From: Pseudoduganella umbonata
GTDB lineage: Bacteria; Pseudomonadota; Gammaproteobacteria; Burkholderiales; Burkholderiaceae_D
Direction of reading: 5' to 3'
Assembly (NCBI RefSeq): GCF_014192225.1
Contig: NZ_JACHXS010000006.1
Coordinates: 62,001 to 126,000 of the forward strand
DNA length: 64,000 nucleotides
Shown here: one piece after another, positions 8,364-18,655 of the stretch
Layout of the letters: each line of letters begins with the position of its first letter
Position numbering within the stretch: position 1 is the first letter of the stretch
Made by a program: the position numbers and the translations under genes
Notes under the pieces: model-generated
What the model was told of the DNA's origin: nothing
Databases searched by the model: none
What the model saw: only the letters and a program-made list of their open reading frames with translations

Positions 8364-9572
8364 ATGCACCAGACGAATTTCCTCGTTCGCGAGCCCCTGC
8401 TGGACCCGCAGCAGCGCGTGGTCGGCTATGAACTCGCGTGGCAGCACGACGCCAGCGCGACGCCCGCGCTGGCCGACCTGGAAGACCTGGTCGGCTTCGT
8501 GGCCGCCCACGTCAACGATGCCGAACGCGGCTGGCTGTTGCGCAACAAGACCCTGTTCCTGCAAGCGGTGCCCGGCATGCTGTCGACGGATGCGCTGCAC
8601 GACCTGCCGCCGGAGCACACGGTGCTGTCGATCCGCACGGCCGAACTGGCCAATCCCGACACGCTGGCCGCCGTCCGCGCGCTGCGCGCCGGCAATGTGG
8701 GTATCCTGCTGCGCAATTGCGACCTGGCCCGCGCGGGCAACCGGCTGCCGATGATCGCCTCGTTCGTCGAGGTGCGCTTCACCGGCGCCGACGTGGCGGC
8801 GCAGGCGCGTGCGTATGCGGCGCTGAAGCAGTCGTCGGTGCGGATGGTCGGCCGGCCGGTGGCGACATGGGAAGATTTCGATGCCTGTGCCGCGCTGGGC
8901 ATCGATGCGTTCGTCGGCAAGCTGCACCTGACCCCGCGGCCGGGGGCCGACGTGAAGGGCATGAACCCGGCGCAGACGACCATCCTGCAACTGATGCAGA
9001 TGGTGCAGGCCAATGCCGACGTGCCGAAGATCGAAAGCGTGCTGAAACGCGATGCCGCGCTGTCGTACAAATTGCTGCGCTACATTAACTCGGCCGGCTT
9101 CGGTGCCGGCCGCGAAATCCAGTCGCTCAAGCAGGCCATTGCGCTGCTGGGGTACCAGCCGCTGTACCGCTGGCTGACCCTGCTGCTGGCGACGGCAAGC
9201 ACGAGCGGGTACTCGCCGGTCCTGCTGGAAACGGCCGTCGTGCGGGGCCGGCTGGCCGAGCTGCTGGGCCTGGGCACGCTGGGGCGTGCCGATGCCGAGA
9301 ACCTCTTCGTGGCCGGCATGTTCTCCCTGCTGGACCGGTTGCTGGGAATCCCGATGAAGGAAGTGCTGGCGACGGTGCCGCTATCGGCGGAAATCGTCGA
9401 CGCGCTGCTGGAGCGGGGCGGGCGGTTCGGTCCTTACCTGGCGCTGGCCGAGGCATGCGAACTCAACTCCAGCCTGGTCTCCTCGCTGGCGGCATCGCTG
9501 CAACTGACGCCCGAAGACGTCAACAAGGCGCACCTGTCGGCGCTGGCGTGGACGCAGAACGTCACCGGATGA
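8364..9572 (+). CDS. Degenerate EAL plus HDOD domain protein (YuxH type)
   Basis: 402-residue signalling protein. The N-terminal half starts with FLVREPLLDPQQRVVGYELAW, the beginning of an EAL-like fold as in the YuxH/CdgJ family; the catalytic EAL motif reads YELAW and other metal ligands are not evident, so c-di-GMP hydrolysis is unlikely. The C-terminal half (about 205-395) is an HDOD domain with VLKRDAALSYKLLRYINSAGF and SLKQAIALLGYQPLYRW. HDOD proteins of this type influence motility or c-di-GMP signalling in other bacteria. It lies 37 bp after cheZ, which fits a link to motility. No clear ribosome binding site precedes ATG 8364. Confidence 0.85.
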   Translation: MHQTNFLVREPLLDPQQRVVGYELAWQHDASATPALADLEDLVGFVAAHVNDAERGWLLRNKTLFLQAVPGMLSTDALHDLPPEHTVLSIRTAELANPDTLAAVRALRAGNVGILLRNCDLARAGNRLPMIASFVEVRFTGADVAAQARAYAALKQSSVRMVGRPVATWEDFDACAALGIDAFVGKLHLTPRPGADVKGMNPAQTTILQLMQMVQANADVPKIESVLKRDAALSYKLLRYINSAGFGAGREIQSLKQAIALLGYQPLYRWLTLLLATASTSGYSPVLLETAVVRGRLAELLGLGTLGRADAENLFVAGMFSLLDRLLGIPMKEVLATVPLSAEIVDALLERGGRFGPYLALAEACELNSSLVSSLAASLQLTPEDVNKAHLSALAWTQNVTG

Positions 9573-9617
9573 CCATTGAAAGCCGGCGACGACACTGGCC
9601 ACCCAGGCTGTTGCCAG

Positions 9618-9683
9618 AAAACCGGTGACAGACACCGGTTTTTTTGAAATATTTCCCCAAAACCGGTGACAGACACCAGTTTT
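9618..9683. repeat. Palindrome pair, GGTGACAGACACC type, likely bidirectional terminator
   Basis: Two near-identical hairpins. The first has perfect 10-base arms AAAACCGGTG (9618-9627) and CACCGGTTTT (9633-9642) around ACAGA, with a T run behind it. The second, 9659-9683, has one mismatch. They are joined by the small palindrome GAAATATTTC (9646-9655). The pair lies between the convergent EAL-HDOD gene and panC. T runs on both strands fit transcription termination. It belongs to the same repeat family as three other loci in the window. Confidence 0.8.
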
Positions 9684-9752
9684 TTAGTTTTATTGAAACG
9701 GTTCTCCAGAATCGGCGCCTCGGAATCGGCGCCTGCCGCTACTTCGCAGGCG

Positions 9753-10607
<855 letters not shown>

Positions 10608-10644
10608 TCAGACGAAAAATCTGGCCGGGTAGTTGTGCGGCATG

Positions 10645-11517
10645 TCATGCCGGAGAATACGCCAGACGCACGTAGATCGGCGCAAACGGTTCGGCCTGGG
10701 TAATTTCGATCAGGGTTTCTTTCGCCAGCTCCAGCATCGCCACGAAATTCACGACCAGTACCGGTACGCCGGCGCCGGCATCGAACAGGTCGGCGAATTC
10801 GACGAAGCGCTGCGATTGCAGGCGGCGCAGGATATTCGTCATGTGCTCGCGCACGGACAGTTCTTCGCGCGAAATCCTGTGATGCTGCTTCAGCGTCGCG
10901 CGCTTCATCAGGCCGCGCCAGGCCGCCTGCAGGTCCGCCGGGCTGACGTCGGGCCACACGGGCACCAGGCTCTGCTCGATGAAGATCTGTGTGCGCACGA
11001 AATCGCGGTCGACCTGGGGCAGCGTGTTCAGGTCGTAGGCGGCCAGCTTGATCTGCTCGTATTCGAGCAGGCGGCGCACCAGTTCCGCGCGGGGATCCTC
11101 GGCTTCGAGCTCGATGTCGTGCGGGCGCTGCGGCAGCAGCATGCGCGACTTGATCTCGATGAGCATGGCCGCCATCAGCAGGTACTCGGCAGCCAGCTCC
11201 AGGTTGGACAGGCGGATCTGCTCGACATACTTCAGGTATTGCAGCGTGACCTGGGCCATCGGAATGTCCAGGATATTGAAGTTCTGCCGGCGGATCAGGT
11301 ACAGCAGCAGGTCCAGCGGGCCTTCGAAGGCTTCCAGGAAGATTTCCAGCGCGTCGGGCGGGATGTACAGGTCGTTCGGCAGCTTCAGCAGCGGCTCGCC
11401 ATACAGGCGCGCAAAAGCGGCGCCATCGGCACTTGCCGCGGCGCCGCCCTCAGCCGTGCCCGGCACATCCGCGGTGGCGACGCCTTCCGCGCCGTCCGCC
11501 GCATCCGTTGGCTGCAT
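10645..11517 (-). CDS. scpA: Segregation and condensation protein A
   Basis: Kleisin subunit of the bacterial condensin SMC-ScpA-ScpB, which bridges SMC heads and helps compact and separate chromosomes. The 290-residue product has the N-terminal SMC-neck-binding region EAFEGPLDLLLYLIRRQN and LSNLELAAEYLLMAAMLIEIKSR, then a C-terminal winged-helix-like region. The first 35 residues are low-complexity Ala/Asp/Gly and look like a variable extension. No scpB is visible here. It is preceded by a DUF3460 gene 18 bp upstream on the same strand. Confidence 0.93.
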   Translation of the reverse strand: MQPTDAADGAEGVATADVPGTAEGGAAASADGAAFARLYGEPLLKLPNDLYIPPDALEIFLEAFEGPLDLLLYLIRRQNFNILDIPMAQVTLQYLKYVEQIRLSNLELAAEYLLMAAMLIEIKSRMLLPQRPHDIELEAEDPRAELVRRLLEYEQIKLAAYDLNTLPQVDRDFVRTQIFIEQSLVPVWPDVSPADLQAAWRGLMKRATLKQHHRISREELSVREHMTNILRRLQSQRFVEFADLFDAGAGVPVLVVNFVAMLELAKETLIEITQAEPFAPIYVRLAYSPA

Positions 11518-11535
11518 GTCTGCCGTCCCGAAGGA

Positions 11536-11748
11536 TCAGAGCTTGTTTTGGTAAACGTAGGCCTGTTGTGCGATGCGGGAATCGCGCTGGCGCGACTGCT
11601 CGTCCAGCGAGGTGGGTTCCTTGTCCCACAGCAGCGAGCGGCCTTGCTGCTGGCCCGCTTCGATGGACGGATTTTTCTCCTTGAGAGCCTTGATGAACTG
11701 GGTGTGATCGGACTCGTAACCGCGGTGTTGTTTGAACAGGAGTTTCAT
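11536..11748 (-). CDS. DUF3460 family small protein
   Basis: 70-residue soluble basic protein without cysteines, signal peptide or membrane segment. The start MKLLFKQHRGYESDHTQFI and the region KNPSIEAGQQQGRSLLWDK match the DUF3460 family known from betaproteobacteria. Function unknown. First gene of the minus-strand cluster with scpA and panC, divergent from the EamA transporter at 11881. Confidence 0.88.
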   Translation of the reverse strand: MKLLFKQHRGYESDHTQFIKALKEKNPSIEAGQQQGRSLLWDKEPTSLDEQSRQRDSRIAQQAYVYQNKL

Positions 11749-11880
11749 ATCGTGAAAGAAAGGTGAAAACCAGCGGGTATTCTACCGCGCTGCGGCATGC
11801 TCAAGGGAATTTCCGGAATTTCTATCGCGCATTTCTGCCTTCGCTGCAACGCCTTGCCGGATCGGTTATTCTTTCCTGCA

Positions 11881-12786
11881 ATGAATTCACGCCTGACACT
11901 TCGCACCGCCGGCCTTTTGACGCTCGCGCCTCTGCTCTGGGCCGGCAACGCCATCGTGGGCCGCCTGGTACACGACCTGGTGCCGCCGATGACGCTGAAC
12001 TTCCTGCGCTGGCTGCTCGCCCTGCTGATCCTGCTGCCGCTGGCGGGGCCTGTGTTCGGCCGCGACAGCGGGCTGTGGCGGCACTGGCGGCGGTACGCCT
12101 TGCTGGGTTTGCTTGGCGTGGGCATGTACAACGCGCTGCAATACCTGGCGCTGCAGAGCAGCACGCCGATCAACGTCACGCTGGTCGCCGCCGGCATGCC
12201 GGTATGGATGATGGCAACCGGCTGGCTGTTTTTCGGCGCGGGCGTATCGCGCAAGCAGATCATCGGCGCCGTATTGTCGATCGGCGGCGTGCTGGTCGTG
12301 CTCGCGCGCGGCGAATGGAAACATTTACTGGACCTGCACCTCGTCGCCGGCGATTTATTCATGATCCTCGCGACGATTGCGTGGTCTTTATATAGCTGGC
12401 TGCTGACGCGAACTTCCGAGCCCGCCGAATTGAAGAGCAATTGGGCGTCGTTCCTGGTCGCCCAGGTAGGTTTTGGCGTGGCATGGTCCGGTTTATTCGC
12501 GGCGGGCGAATGGGCATTCATGGATCCGGTGATTCACTGGAATGGCACATTGATCGCCGCGCTCGTCTATGTGGCCATTGGCCCGGCAATCATTGCGTTC
12601 CGCTGCTGGGGCGCCGGCGTGCAGCAGGCAGGGCCGGCAATTGCCGCCTTCTTCAGTAATCTCACGCCGCTGTTCGCCGCGCTGATGTCTTCCGCCTTTC
12701 TTGGCGAAGCACCGCATATTTACCACGGCATCGCCTTCCTGCTGATCGTCGGCGGTATTGTCGTGTCATCGCGCCGGACGTCATGA
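11881..12786 (+). CDS. EamA/DMT family permease
   Basis: Ten-helix membrane protein of 301 residues made of two repeated five-helix EamA units (about 5-140 and 155-298). Typical stretches are LLWAGNAIVGRLV near the start, QYLALQSSTPINVTLVAAGMPVWM in the first half and FFSNLTPLFAALMSSAFLGE near the end. Family members export metabolites or amino acids; the substrate cannot be deduced. I chose ATG 11881, since the in-frame upstream extension from 11797 is not membrane-like. No strong ribosome binding site is visible. Confidence 0.9.
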   Translation: MNSRLTLRTAGLLTLAPLLWAGNAIVGRLVHDLVPPMTLNFLRWLLALLILLPLAGPVFGRDSGLWRHWRRYALLGLLGVGMYNALQYLALQSSTPINVTLVAAGMPVWMMATGWLFFGAGVSRKQIIGAVLSIGGVLVVLARGEWKHLLDLHLVAGDLFMILATIAWSLYSWLLTRTSEPAELKSNWASFLVAQVGFGVAWSGLFAAGEWAFMDPVIHWNGTLIAALVYVAIGPAIIAFRCWGAGVQQAGPAIAAFFSNLTPLFAALMSSAFLGEAPHIYHGIAFLLIVGGIVVSSRRTS

Positions 12787-12847
12787 GTGCGCCGGGCGGG
12801 TTATAGACCTGTTATGGTGGCTCCGTCCCCACGAATGCGGAGGCACC

Positions 12848-12985
12848 ATGCATAAAAAGCTCGCCGCCATCGCCGCACTGCAATTCCTGCTATTCACCTT
12901 CCTCACGGCTTGCGACCAGTCCACACCGCCAAAACCGCCCAAACCCATTGCAGAGCAAACCCTGCAGCAAAACAGCCGGCCCTGA
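12848..12985 (+). CDS. Small lipoprotein, 45 residues
   Basis: Short gene with a perfect GGAGG at 12839-12843 five bases from ATG 12848. The product starts MHKKLAAIAALQFLLF and continues to the lipobox LTAC, with the lipidated Cys at residue 22. The mature part is only about 24 residues, with the proline-rich DQSTPPKPPKPIAEQ. A terminator hairpin overlaps the stop codon region. This resembles the tiny LptM-like or entericidin-like lipoproteins in size and layout, but I cannot assign a family. Confidence that it is real rests on the ribosome binding site, signal and terminator together. Confidence 0.75.
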   Translation: MHKKLAAIAALQFLLFTFLTACDQSTPPKPPKPIAEQTLQQNSRP

Positions 12986-12998
12986 GCGCCGGCTTTTT
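12975..12998 (+). terminator. Terminator of the small lipoprotein gene
   Basis: GCCGGC at 12975-12980 pairs with GCCGGC at 12988-12993, followed by TTTTT. The hairpin includes the stop codon of the lipoprotein gene. Confidence 0.8.
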
Positions 12999-13024
12999 AT
13001 TTGCCCCAACAAAATAGTTTCCAA

Positions 13025-13095
13025 AAATCGGGGACAGTCCCCGGTTTCAGGAAATATTTCTAAAAAACGGGGACAGTCCCCGTTTTTGGGAAATA
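13025..13095. repeat. Palindrome pair, GGGGACAGTCCCC type
   Basis: First hairpin 13025-13047 has arms CGGGGAC and GTCCCCG around a single A, with A-rich and T-rich flanks. Second hairpin 13063-13087 has perfect 12-base arms AAAAACGGGGAC and GTCCCCGTTTTT. They are joined by GAAATATTTC at 13051-13060, and GGAAATATT follows the second. The pair lies between the lipoprotein gene and the convergent GNAT gene. Same family as the repeats at 9618, 30590 and 60971. Confidence 0.85.
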
Positions 13096-13218
13096 TTGTT
13101 AACTGCACAATAAAATCCAGGGATTTGAAGGTTGTCACGCTAACTTGAGGCCTGATCAAGCTTGTTTTTGGCATAAAGTCCACGAAACGGCGCTGTTGTT
13201 GCACCCGTATTGCAACGA

Positions 13219-13695
13219 TCAACGCAGCGTGCGGCGCATGACGAGTGGGGCAGGTTCCAGCGGATTGGCGTGCGAGTATTCGAGCTCTTCGGCCAATTCG
13301 AATTCGAAGGCGGCATAAAAATCGACGAGCTTGCGCTGGTCGCTGCGCACGGCGAGGCGCAATTCGCCGATGCCGCTGTCGATACCGTGGTGAATGATCG
13401 CTTCCAGTAAATGCTGGGACAGGCTATTGCCGCGGTGCTCAGGCAGGATCCCCATCCTTAATATTTCCCAGCAATCCTGTTCGGTATCGTGGGGCAACCA
13501 GCGCACGGAACCGATCGGCTCGTTTTCTGTCAACAAAATAAAACCGCCGCCCTGGCGCAGGTGTTCTGCGACGAGGACGGCGGTTTCACGGTGGCCGCTG
13601 GAAGTGACGCTCACTTTACCGGCCCACGCATTGCGCGTGAGGCCGGCAATTATTGAAGCGTCGGTGCCAGAGGCAGTCCGGACGACGAATTTCAT
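13219..13695 (-). CDS. GNAT family N-acetyltransferase
   Basis: 158-residue single-domain acetyltransferase. The acetyl-CoA binding motif A is seen as RMGILPEHRGNSLSQHLLEA, after the strand GSVRWLP. The substrate is unknown. ATG 13695 gives the natural family start MKFVVRTASGTDASIIAG; an extension to 13749 would overlap metG by 37 bases. The gene begins 17 bp after the metG stop on the same strand and is probably co-transcribed with it. Confidence 0.85.
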   Translation of the reverse strand: MKFVVRTASGTDASIIAGLTRNAWAGKVSVTSSGHRETAVLVAEHLRQGGGFILLTENEPIGSVRWLPHDTEQDCWEILRMGILPEHRGNSLSQHLLEAIIHHGIDSGIGELRLAVRSDQRKLVDFYAAFEFELAEELEYSHANPLEPAPLVMRRTLR

Positions 13696-13712
13696 CGGCG
13701 AGCAGATTCCTT

Positions 13713-15878
13713 TTATCGGATACGCATGCCCGGCTCGGCGCCCGGCCATGGATTCAAAATGTAAATGCCGGGATTGGCTTTCTCGTCCGCGGCGGACGCG
13801 GCCAATACCATGCCTTCGGAAATGCCGAATTTCATCTTGCGCGGTGCCAGGTTGGCCACCAGTACCGTCAATTTACCGACCAGGTCGGCCGGCTGGTACA
13901 TCGACTTGATGCCGGAGAAAACATTGCGGTGGCGGCCTTCGCCCACGTCCAGCGTCAGGCGCAGCAATTTGTCGGAACCTTCGACGTGTTCGCAATTGAC
14001 GATCTTTGCAATCCGCAAGTCGATTTTCGCGAAATCGTCGATCTTGATTTCCGCCGCCAGCGGTTCGATGGACGTGTCGCTGCCGGCGCCGGTGGCCGGC
14101 GCGGCCGAAACTGGAGCAGCCGAGACCGGGTTGGCCGCGGGCGCGGCGGCGGCCGGCTTCGGTGCATCGAACAGCTCGTCGATCATCTTCGCATCCACGC
14201 GGGTCATCAGGTGGGTGTACGCGCCGATGGTGCGGCCCAGCATGGCCGACGATGCCGCTTCCAGCCCCGTATCGGCCCAGGTCAGCGCCCCGTCGTTCAG
14301 GAAAGCCCTGACGTTCGCGGCCACGCCCGGCAGCACCGGCGACAGCAGGATCGTCAACTGGCGGAACAGGATCAGCGCCGTCGTGCAGACTTCATGCAGT
14401 TCGGCCAGCTTCGTTTCATCCTTGGCCAGCACCCATGGCTTGTTTTCGTCCACGTACTGGTTCGTCACGTCGGCGATTTCCATGATTTCGCGCAGCGCCT
14501 TGCCGAACTCGCGGTTTTCGTAACTGAGCGCGATCGCATCGGCGCGAACGTGGCCTTCGGCATTCGTCAGCGCGCGCTTGATCCAGTCGTGTGCGTGGTG
14601 CGACAGCTCACCGGCCAGCTTGCCGTCAAACTTCTTGGCGATGAAGCCGGCGCAGCGGCTGGCGATGTTCACATATTTGCCGATCAGGTCGGAATTGACG
14701 CGGGCGACGAAATCCTCGCCCGTGAAGTCCAGGTCTTCCACCTTGGAATTGAGCTTGAAGGCAATGTAATAGCGCAGCCATTCCGGGTTCATGCCCAGGT
14801 TCAGGTAACGCAGCGGCGAAATGCCCGTGCCGCGCGACTTGGACATTTTTTCATTGTTGACCGTCAGGTGGCCGTGCACGTTGACCTTCAGGTTGTCGAT
14901 CACCGGGTGGCCGGCGAATTTCAGCATCGCCGGCCAGAACAGCAGGTGGAACGAGACGATGTCCTTGCCGATGAAGTGGATCTGCTCGGCGGCCGGATCG
15001 CGCAGGAACGCGTCGTAGTCGATGCCCTGCTTGCCGAAGTAATTCTTCAGCGAAGCCAGGTAACCGACCGGCGCATCCAGCCATACATAAAAGAACTTGC
15101 CCGGCGCGTCCGGAATCGGAATGCCGAAGTAGGGCGCATCGCGGGAGATGTCCCAGTCGGCCAGCTTTTCGCCGGCTTCGCCCAGCCATTCCGATACCTT
15201 GTTGACCATTTCAGGCTGCAGGCGGCCCGGGGTATTGAGCCAGTCGCGCAGGAATTCAAAGCAGCGCGGGTCGGACAGCTTGAAGAAATATTGTTCGGAA
15301 GGCTTCAATACCGGCGTGGCATTGGTGAACACGGAATAAGGATTCACCAGGTCGGTCGGCTGGTAGGCGGCGCCGCATACCTCGCAATTGTCGCCATACT
15401 GGTCCTTGGCGCCGCATTTCGGGCATTCGCCCTTGATGTTGCGGTCGGCCAGGAACATGCCCTTGACCGGGTCGAAGAAGCGGTCGACCGTTTTCGTCTG
15501 GATCAGGCCATTGTCGCGCAGCTTGCGGTAGATGCCCTGCGACAGCTCGACATTTTCCGGCGAATCCGTCGAATACCAGTTGTCGAAGGCGATATGGAAA
15601 CCGTCCAGGTACTGGGCACGGCCGGCGGCGATTTTCGCCACGAATTCCTGCGGCGTGATGCCTTCCTTCTCGGCGGCGATCATGATCGGCGTGCCGTGCG
15701 TATCGTCGGCGCCGACGAAATGCACCTCGCGCGGACGATATTCGCCGTCCACGCCGTCGCGCTGCATTCGCTGGAAACGGACCCAGATGTCGGCCTGGAT
15801 ATATTCCATCATGTGGCCGATATGGAAGGCTGCGTTTGCGTAGGGCAGGGCGGTGGTGACGAACAGCTTGCGAGTCAT
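13713..15878 (-). CDS. metG: Methionyl-tRNA synthetase
   Basis: Charges tRNA-Met, including the initiator tRNA, with methionine. The 721 residues have HIGH as FHIGHM at about 18-23, a zinc knuckle [17 protein letters not shown] at about 150-166, and KMSKS at about 343-347. The anticodon-binding helical domain follows, then an Ala/Pro-rich linker (about 575-605), and a C-terminal EMAP/Trbp111-type tRNA-binding domain (about 610-721). It is the longer, dimeric MetG type. Divergent from the mrp gene with about 137 bp between. Confidence 0.98.
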   Translation of the reverse strand: MTRKLFVTTALPYANAAFHIGHMMEYIQADIWVRFQRMQRDGVDGEYRPREVHFVGADDTHGTPIMIAAEKEGITPQEFVAKIAAGRAQYLDGFHIAFDNWYSTDSPENVELSQGIYRKLRDNGLIQTKTVDRFFDPVKGMFLADRNIKGECPKCGAKDQYGDNCEVCGAAYQPTDLVNPYSVFTNATPVLKPSEQYFFKLSDPRCFEFLRDWLNTPGRLQPEMVNKVSEWLGEAGEKLADWDISRDAPYFGIPIPDAPGKFFYVWLDAPVGYLASLKNYFGKQGIDYDAFLRDPAAEQIHFIGKDIVSFHLLFWPAMLKFAGHPVIDNLKVNVHGHLTVNNEKMSKSRGTGISPLRYLNLGMNPEWLRYYIAFKLNSKVEDLDFTGEDFVARVNSDLIGKYVNIASRCAGFIAKKFDGKLAGELSHHAHDWIKRALTNAEGHVRADAIALSYENREFGKALREIMEIADVTNQYVDENKPWVLAKDETKLAELHEVCTTALILFRQLTILLSPVLPGVAANVRAFLNDGALTWADTGLEAASSAMLGRTIGAYTHLMTRVDAKMIDELFDAPKPAAAAPAANPVSAAPVSAAPATGAGSDTSIEPLAAEIKIDDFAKIDLRIAKIVNCEHVEGSDKLLRLTLDVGEGRHRNVFSGIKSMYQPADLVGKLTVLVANLAPRKMKFGISEGMVLAASAADEKANPGIYILNPWPGAEPGMRIR

Positions 15879-16015
15879 GGTCAGCGCGAAGGAAGTGATA
15901 TAAAAGGGCCATTTTACCAGCCCATGCGGCGGTGTGCGGGGTTGCCGCGCAGGCTCTTCGTCTCATGTCCCCAGCCGATTTGCGCTAGACTTCCGCTTCA
16001 ATCACGGAGATTTAC

Positions 16016-17098
16016 ATGAGCATCACAGTCGAAGACGTCAAGGCAGCCCTGTCCAAGGTGGTCGATCCGAACACCACCAAGGATTTCATCACGACCAAAT
16101 CGGTCCGCAACCTGAAAGTCGACAATGGCCAGATCGGCCTGGACATCGAGCTGGGTTATCCGGCGAAGAGCCAGATCGAGCCGATCCGCGCCAGCGTGCT
16201 GGCGGCACTGGCGGCCTTCGGCCTGCCGGTCACCCTGAATGTCTACAGCAAGATCATTGCCCACACGGTGCAGCGCGGCCTGAAGCCCCTGCCCAATGTC
16301 AAGAACATCATTGCCGTCGCCTCCGGCAAGGGCGGCGTCGGCAAGTCGACCACCGCGGTCAACCTGGCACTGGCGCTGGCCGCCGAAGGCGCCACGGTCG
16401 GCGTGCTCGATGCGGACATCTACGGTCCGTCGCAGCCGATGATGCTGGGCGTCTCGGGCCGGCCGGTCACGAAGGACGGCAAGTCGATGGAGCCGATGGA
16501 AGGCCATGGCGTCCAGGTGTCCTCGATCGGCTTCCTGATCGATCCGGACGAGCCGATGGTCTGGCGCGGCCCGATGGTCACGCAGGCGCTGCAGCAGCTG
16601 CTGGACCAGACCAACTGGCGCGACCTGGATTACCTCGTCATCGACATGCCGCCGGGCACCGGCGATATCCAGCTGACGCTGTCGCAGAAGGTGCCGGTGA
16701 CGGGCGCCGTGATCGTGACGACACCGCAGGACATCGCGCTGCTCGATGCACGCAAAGGCTTGAAAATGTTTGAAAAGGTCGGCATTCCGATCCTGGGCGT
16801 GGTGGAGAACATGAGCACGCACATCTGCTCGAACTGCGGCCATGTCGAGGAGATCTTCGGTGCCGGTGGCGGCGAAAAGATGACCCAGGACTTCAAGGTC
16901 GACTTCCTGGGCAAGCTGCCGCTGAAGATGTCGATCCGCGAGCAGACCGATTCGGGCAGGCCCACGGTGGTCGCCGACCCCGATGGCGCGGTAGCCGGCA
17001 TCTACCGGGAGATCGCCCGCAAGGTAGCGATCCGCGTGGCGGAAAAAGCCAAGGACATGACCAGCAAGTTCCCGACCATCGTCGTCAAGAACGATTGA
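16016..17098 (+). CDS. apbC: Mrp/ApbC family iron-sulfur carrier ATPase
   Basis: P-loop ATPase that binds and transfers Fe-S clusters to apoproteins. The 360 residues begin with a MIP18/DUF59 domain (about 1-80), then the ParA/MinD-like ATPase with the deviant Walker A ASGKGGVGKSTTA at about 100-112, and Walker B-like VIDMPPGTGDIQLTLSQ. The bridging cluster ligands are CSNC at about 270-273. GGAG at 16006 precedes ATG 16016. It is divergent from metG, an arrangement seen in many betaproteobacteria. Confidence 0.96.
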   Translation: MSITVEDVKAALSKVVDPNTTKDFITTKSVRNLKVDNGQIGLDIELGYPAKSQIEPIRASVLAALAAFGLPVTLNVYSKIIAHTVQRGLKPLPNVKNIIAVASGKGGVGKSTTAVNLALALAAEGATVGVLDADIYGPSQPMMLGVSGRPVTKDGKSMEPMEGHGVQVSSIGFLIDPDEPMVWRGPMVTQALQQLLDQTNWRDLDYLVIDMPPGTGDIQLTLSQKVPVTGAVIVTTPQDIALLDARKGLKMFEKVGIPILGVVENMSTHICSNCGHVEEIFGAGGGEKMTQDFKVDFLGKLPLKMSIREQTDSGRPTVVADPDGAVAGIYREIARKVAIRVAEKAKDMTSKFPTIVVKND

Positions 17099-17108
17099 GG
17101 CGGGGACG

Positions 17109-18200
17109 ATGATCCGGTCGTTCGCTCTCGCCGCCGTCGTGGCTGCGGCGCCGGCGTTCTTGCACGCCAACGCGCACGCCGATGCGCGGGCCAGCGCTCG
17201 GCAGGCTGTCTCGCAGCAGGCTGCCTGGCAGCCGCAAGCCAGCGGCACGCAGGTGGAATTGCGCGGCCTGTCGGTGGTGAGCCCCACGGTGGCGTGGGCC
17301 AGCGGCGCGAAGGGTACCGTGCTGCGCACTGTCGACGGCAATACGTGGCGCGTGCTGGCCGTGCCGGGCGCGGACAAGCTCGATTTCCGCGACATCCACG
17401 CGATCGATGCCGATACGGCGATCGCGATGAGCGCGGGGCCCGGCGAAGCATCGCGCATCTACCGCACCGCGGATGGGGGCGCCACCTGGCAACTGGCCAT
17501 CATCAATCCGGACCCGCGCGGCTTCTGGGACGCAATCGCGTTCTGGGATGCGCGCCGGGGTATCCTGTTCGGCGACCCGGTTGACGGCCGCTTCCAGGTG
17601 CGCGTCACGCACGACGGCGGCGCCACGTGGCAGCCGGTCAGCGACGAGGAGGGCCTGCGCGCATTGCCGGACGAAGGCGCGTTCGCGGCCAGCGGCACGT
17701 GCCTGACGGTGGCCGGCAACGGCGACGCGTGGTTTGCCACCGGCGGCGCGCAGAACCCGCGGGTGTTCCACTCGAAGGATGGCGGGCGCACGTGGCAGGC
17801 CGCGCCCGTGCCGGTTGCCGCCGGCGCGCCGGCGCGCGGCCTGTTCTCGGTCGGCTTCCGGGATGCGCAAGTGGGCATCGCGGCGGGCGGCGACTACAAG
17901 GAAACAACCCTGGCGGGCGTTAACGGCGCCCGTACCGAGGATGGCGGCGCCAGCTGGACGCCGCTGCAGGTGCTGCCGGCGGGCTACATGTCGGTGGTGG
18001 TGCCGGTGCGCGGCGCGGCCGACGCGTTCGTGGCGGCGGGCCTGGCGGGATCGGGATATTCTGCCGATGCCGGCAAGAGCTGGAAAATACTGGACCGCAC
18101 GCCGGTCAACACGGTCGGCTTCGCATCGGCGACGGCCGGCTGGGCTGTCGGACCGAAGGGTCTCGTGCTGAAGTACACGGGAGCGCCGCTGGACAGATAA
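17109..18200 (+). CDS. Secreted YCF48/BNR-repeat beta-propeller protein
   Basis: 363-residue protein with an N-terminal signal peptide (MIRSFALAAVVAAAPAFL, cleavage likely after AHA). The mature part has repeated Asp-box/BNR-like blades of the type DGGATWQ: GGATWQLA, GGATWQPV, GGRTWQAA, GGASWTPL and AGKSWKIL. This resembles the photosystem II stability factor HCF136/YCF48 fold, which in non-photosynthetic bacteria is a generic periplasmic beta-propeller of unknown role. It begins 10 bp after mrp and could be co-transcribed. No catalytic residues of sialidases were identified. Confidence 0.8.
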   Translation: MIRSFALAAVVAAAPAFLHANAHADARASARQAVSQQAAWQPQASGTQVELRGLSVVSPTVAWASGAKGTVLRTVDGNTWRVLAVPGADKLDFRDIHAIDADTAIAMSAGPGEASRIYRTADGGATWQLAIINPDPRGFWDAIAFWDARRGILFGDPVDGRFQVRVTHDGGATWQPVSDEEGLRALPDEGAFAASGTCLTVAGNGDAWFATGGAQNPRVFHSKDGGRTWQAAPVPVAAGAPARGLFSVGFRDAQVGIAAGGDYKETTLAGVNGARTEDGGASWTPLQVLPAGYMSVVVPVRGAADAFVAAGLAGSGYSADAGKSWKILDRTPVNTVGFASATAGWAVGPKGLVLKYTGAPLDR

Positions 18201-18251
18201 TCGGCAAACACGTCGATGCGCGGCAAGTACGTGGCGAATGAGGAGGAATGT

Positions 18252-18644
18252 ATGAAACGCATTCTGGTGATGGCCGCGCTGGCCTGCGGTCCCCTGGCGG
18301 CGCTGGCGCAGTCGCCGTCCATCTCCTTTGTCGAACCCAGGGACGGCGCCACCGTCCGGAGCCCGTTCGTGGTGCGGCTCGATGTCGTCGGCAAGGAAGT
18401 CACCAGGGCCGGCGCCGACGTACCGAATGCCGGGCACCATGTGCTGATCGTCGACGGCGCGCCGTTTGCAAAAGGCCAGGCGATTCCCGCCGACGCCATG
18501 CATCTGCACTGGAAGAACGGCCAGGCCGAGGACAAGGTGCGGCTGCCCGCCGGCACCTACCGGCTGACCGCCCAGTTCGCCAACGGCGAGCGGCAATCCT
18601 ACGGTCCTGAGCTGAGCAGGACCATCACCGTCATCGTCAAATAA
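18252..18644 (+). CDS. DUF4399 domain periplasmic protein
   Basis: 130-residue exported protein with signal peptide MKRILVMAALACGPLAALAQ and a strong GAGGAGGAA just before ATG 18252. The rest is a compact beta domain with SFVEPRDGATVRSPFVV, NAGHHVLIVDG, HLHWKNGQ and LPAGTYRLTAQFAN. These are the hallmarks of DUF4399. The two conserved His pairs (HH and HLH) might bind metal, which is inference. Function unknown. Confidence 0.85.
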   Translation: MKRILVMAALACGPLAALAQSPSISFVEPRDGATVRSPFVVRLDVVGKEVTRAGADVPNAGHHVLIVDGAPFAKGQAIPADAMHLHWKNGQAEDKVRLPAGTYRLTAQFANGERQSYGPELSRTITVIVK

Positions 18645-18655
18645 GAGCACGCTCC

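Noticed and set aside
12948-13148. 66-codon frame through the palindromes (NRGQSPVSGN type)
   Set aside because: It only translates the repeat units; no ribosome binding site. Similar frames at 60833 and 60979 are rejected for the same reason.
13653-16019. 788-codon plus-strand frame opposite metG
   Set aside because: Shadow of methionyl-tRNA synthetase, which has HIGH, zinc knuckle and KMSKS.
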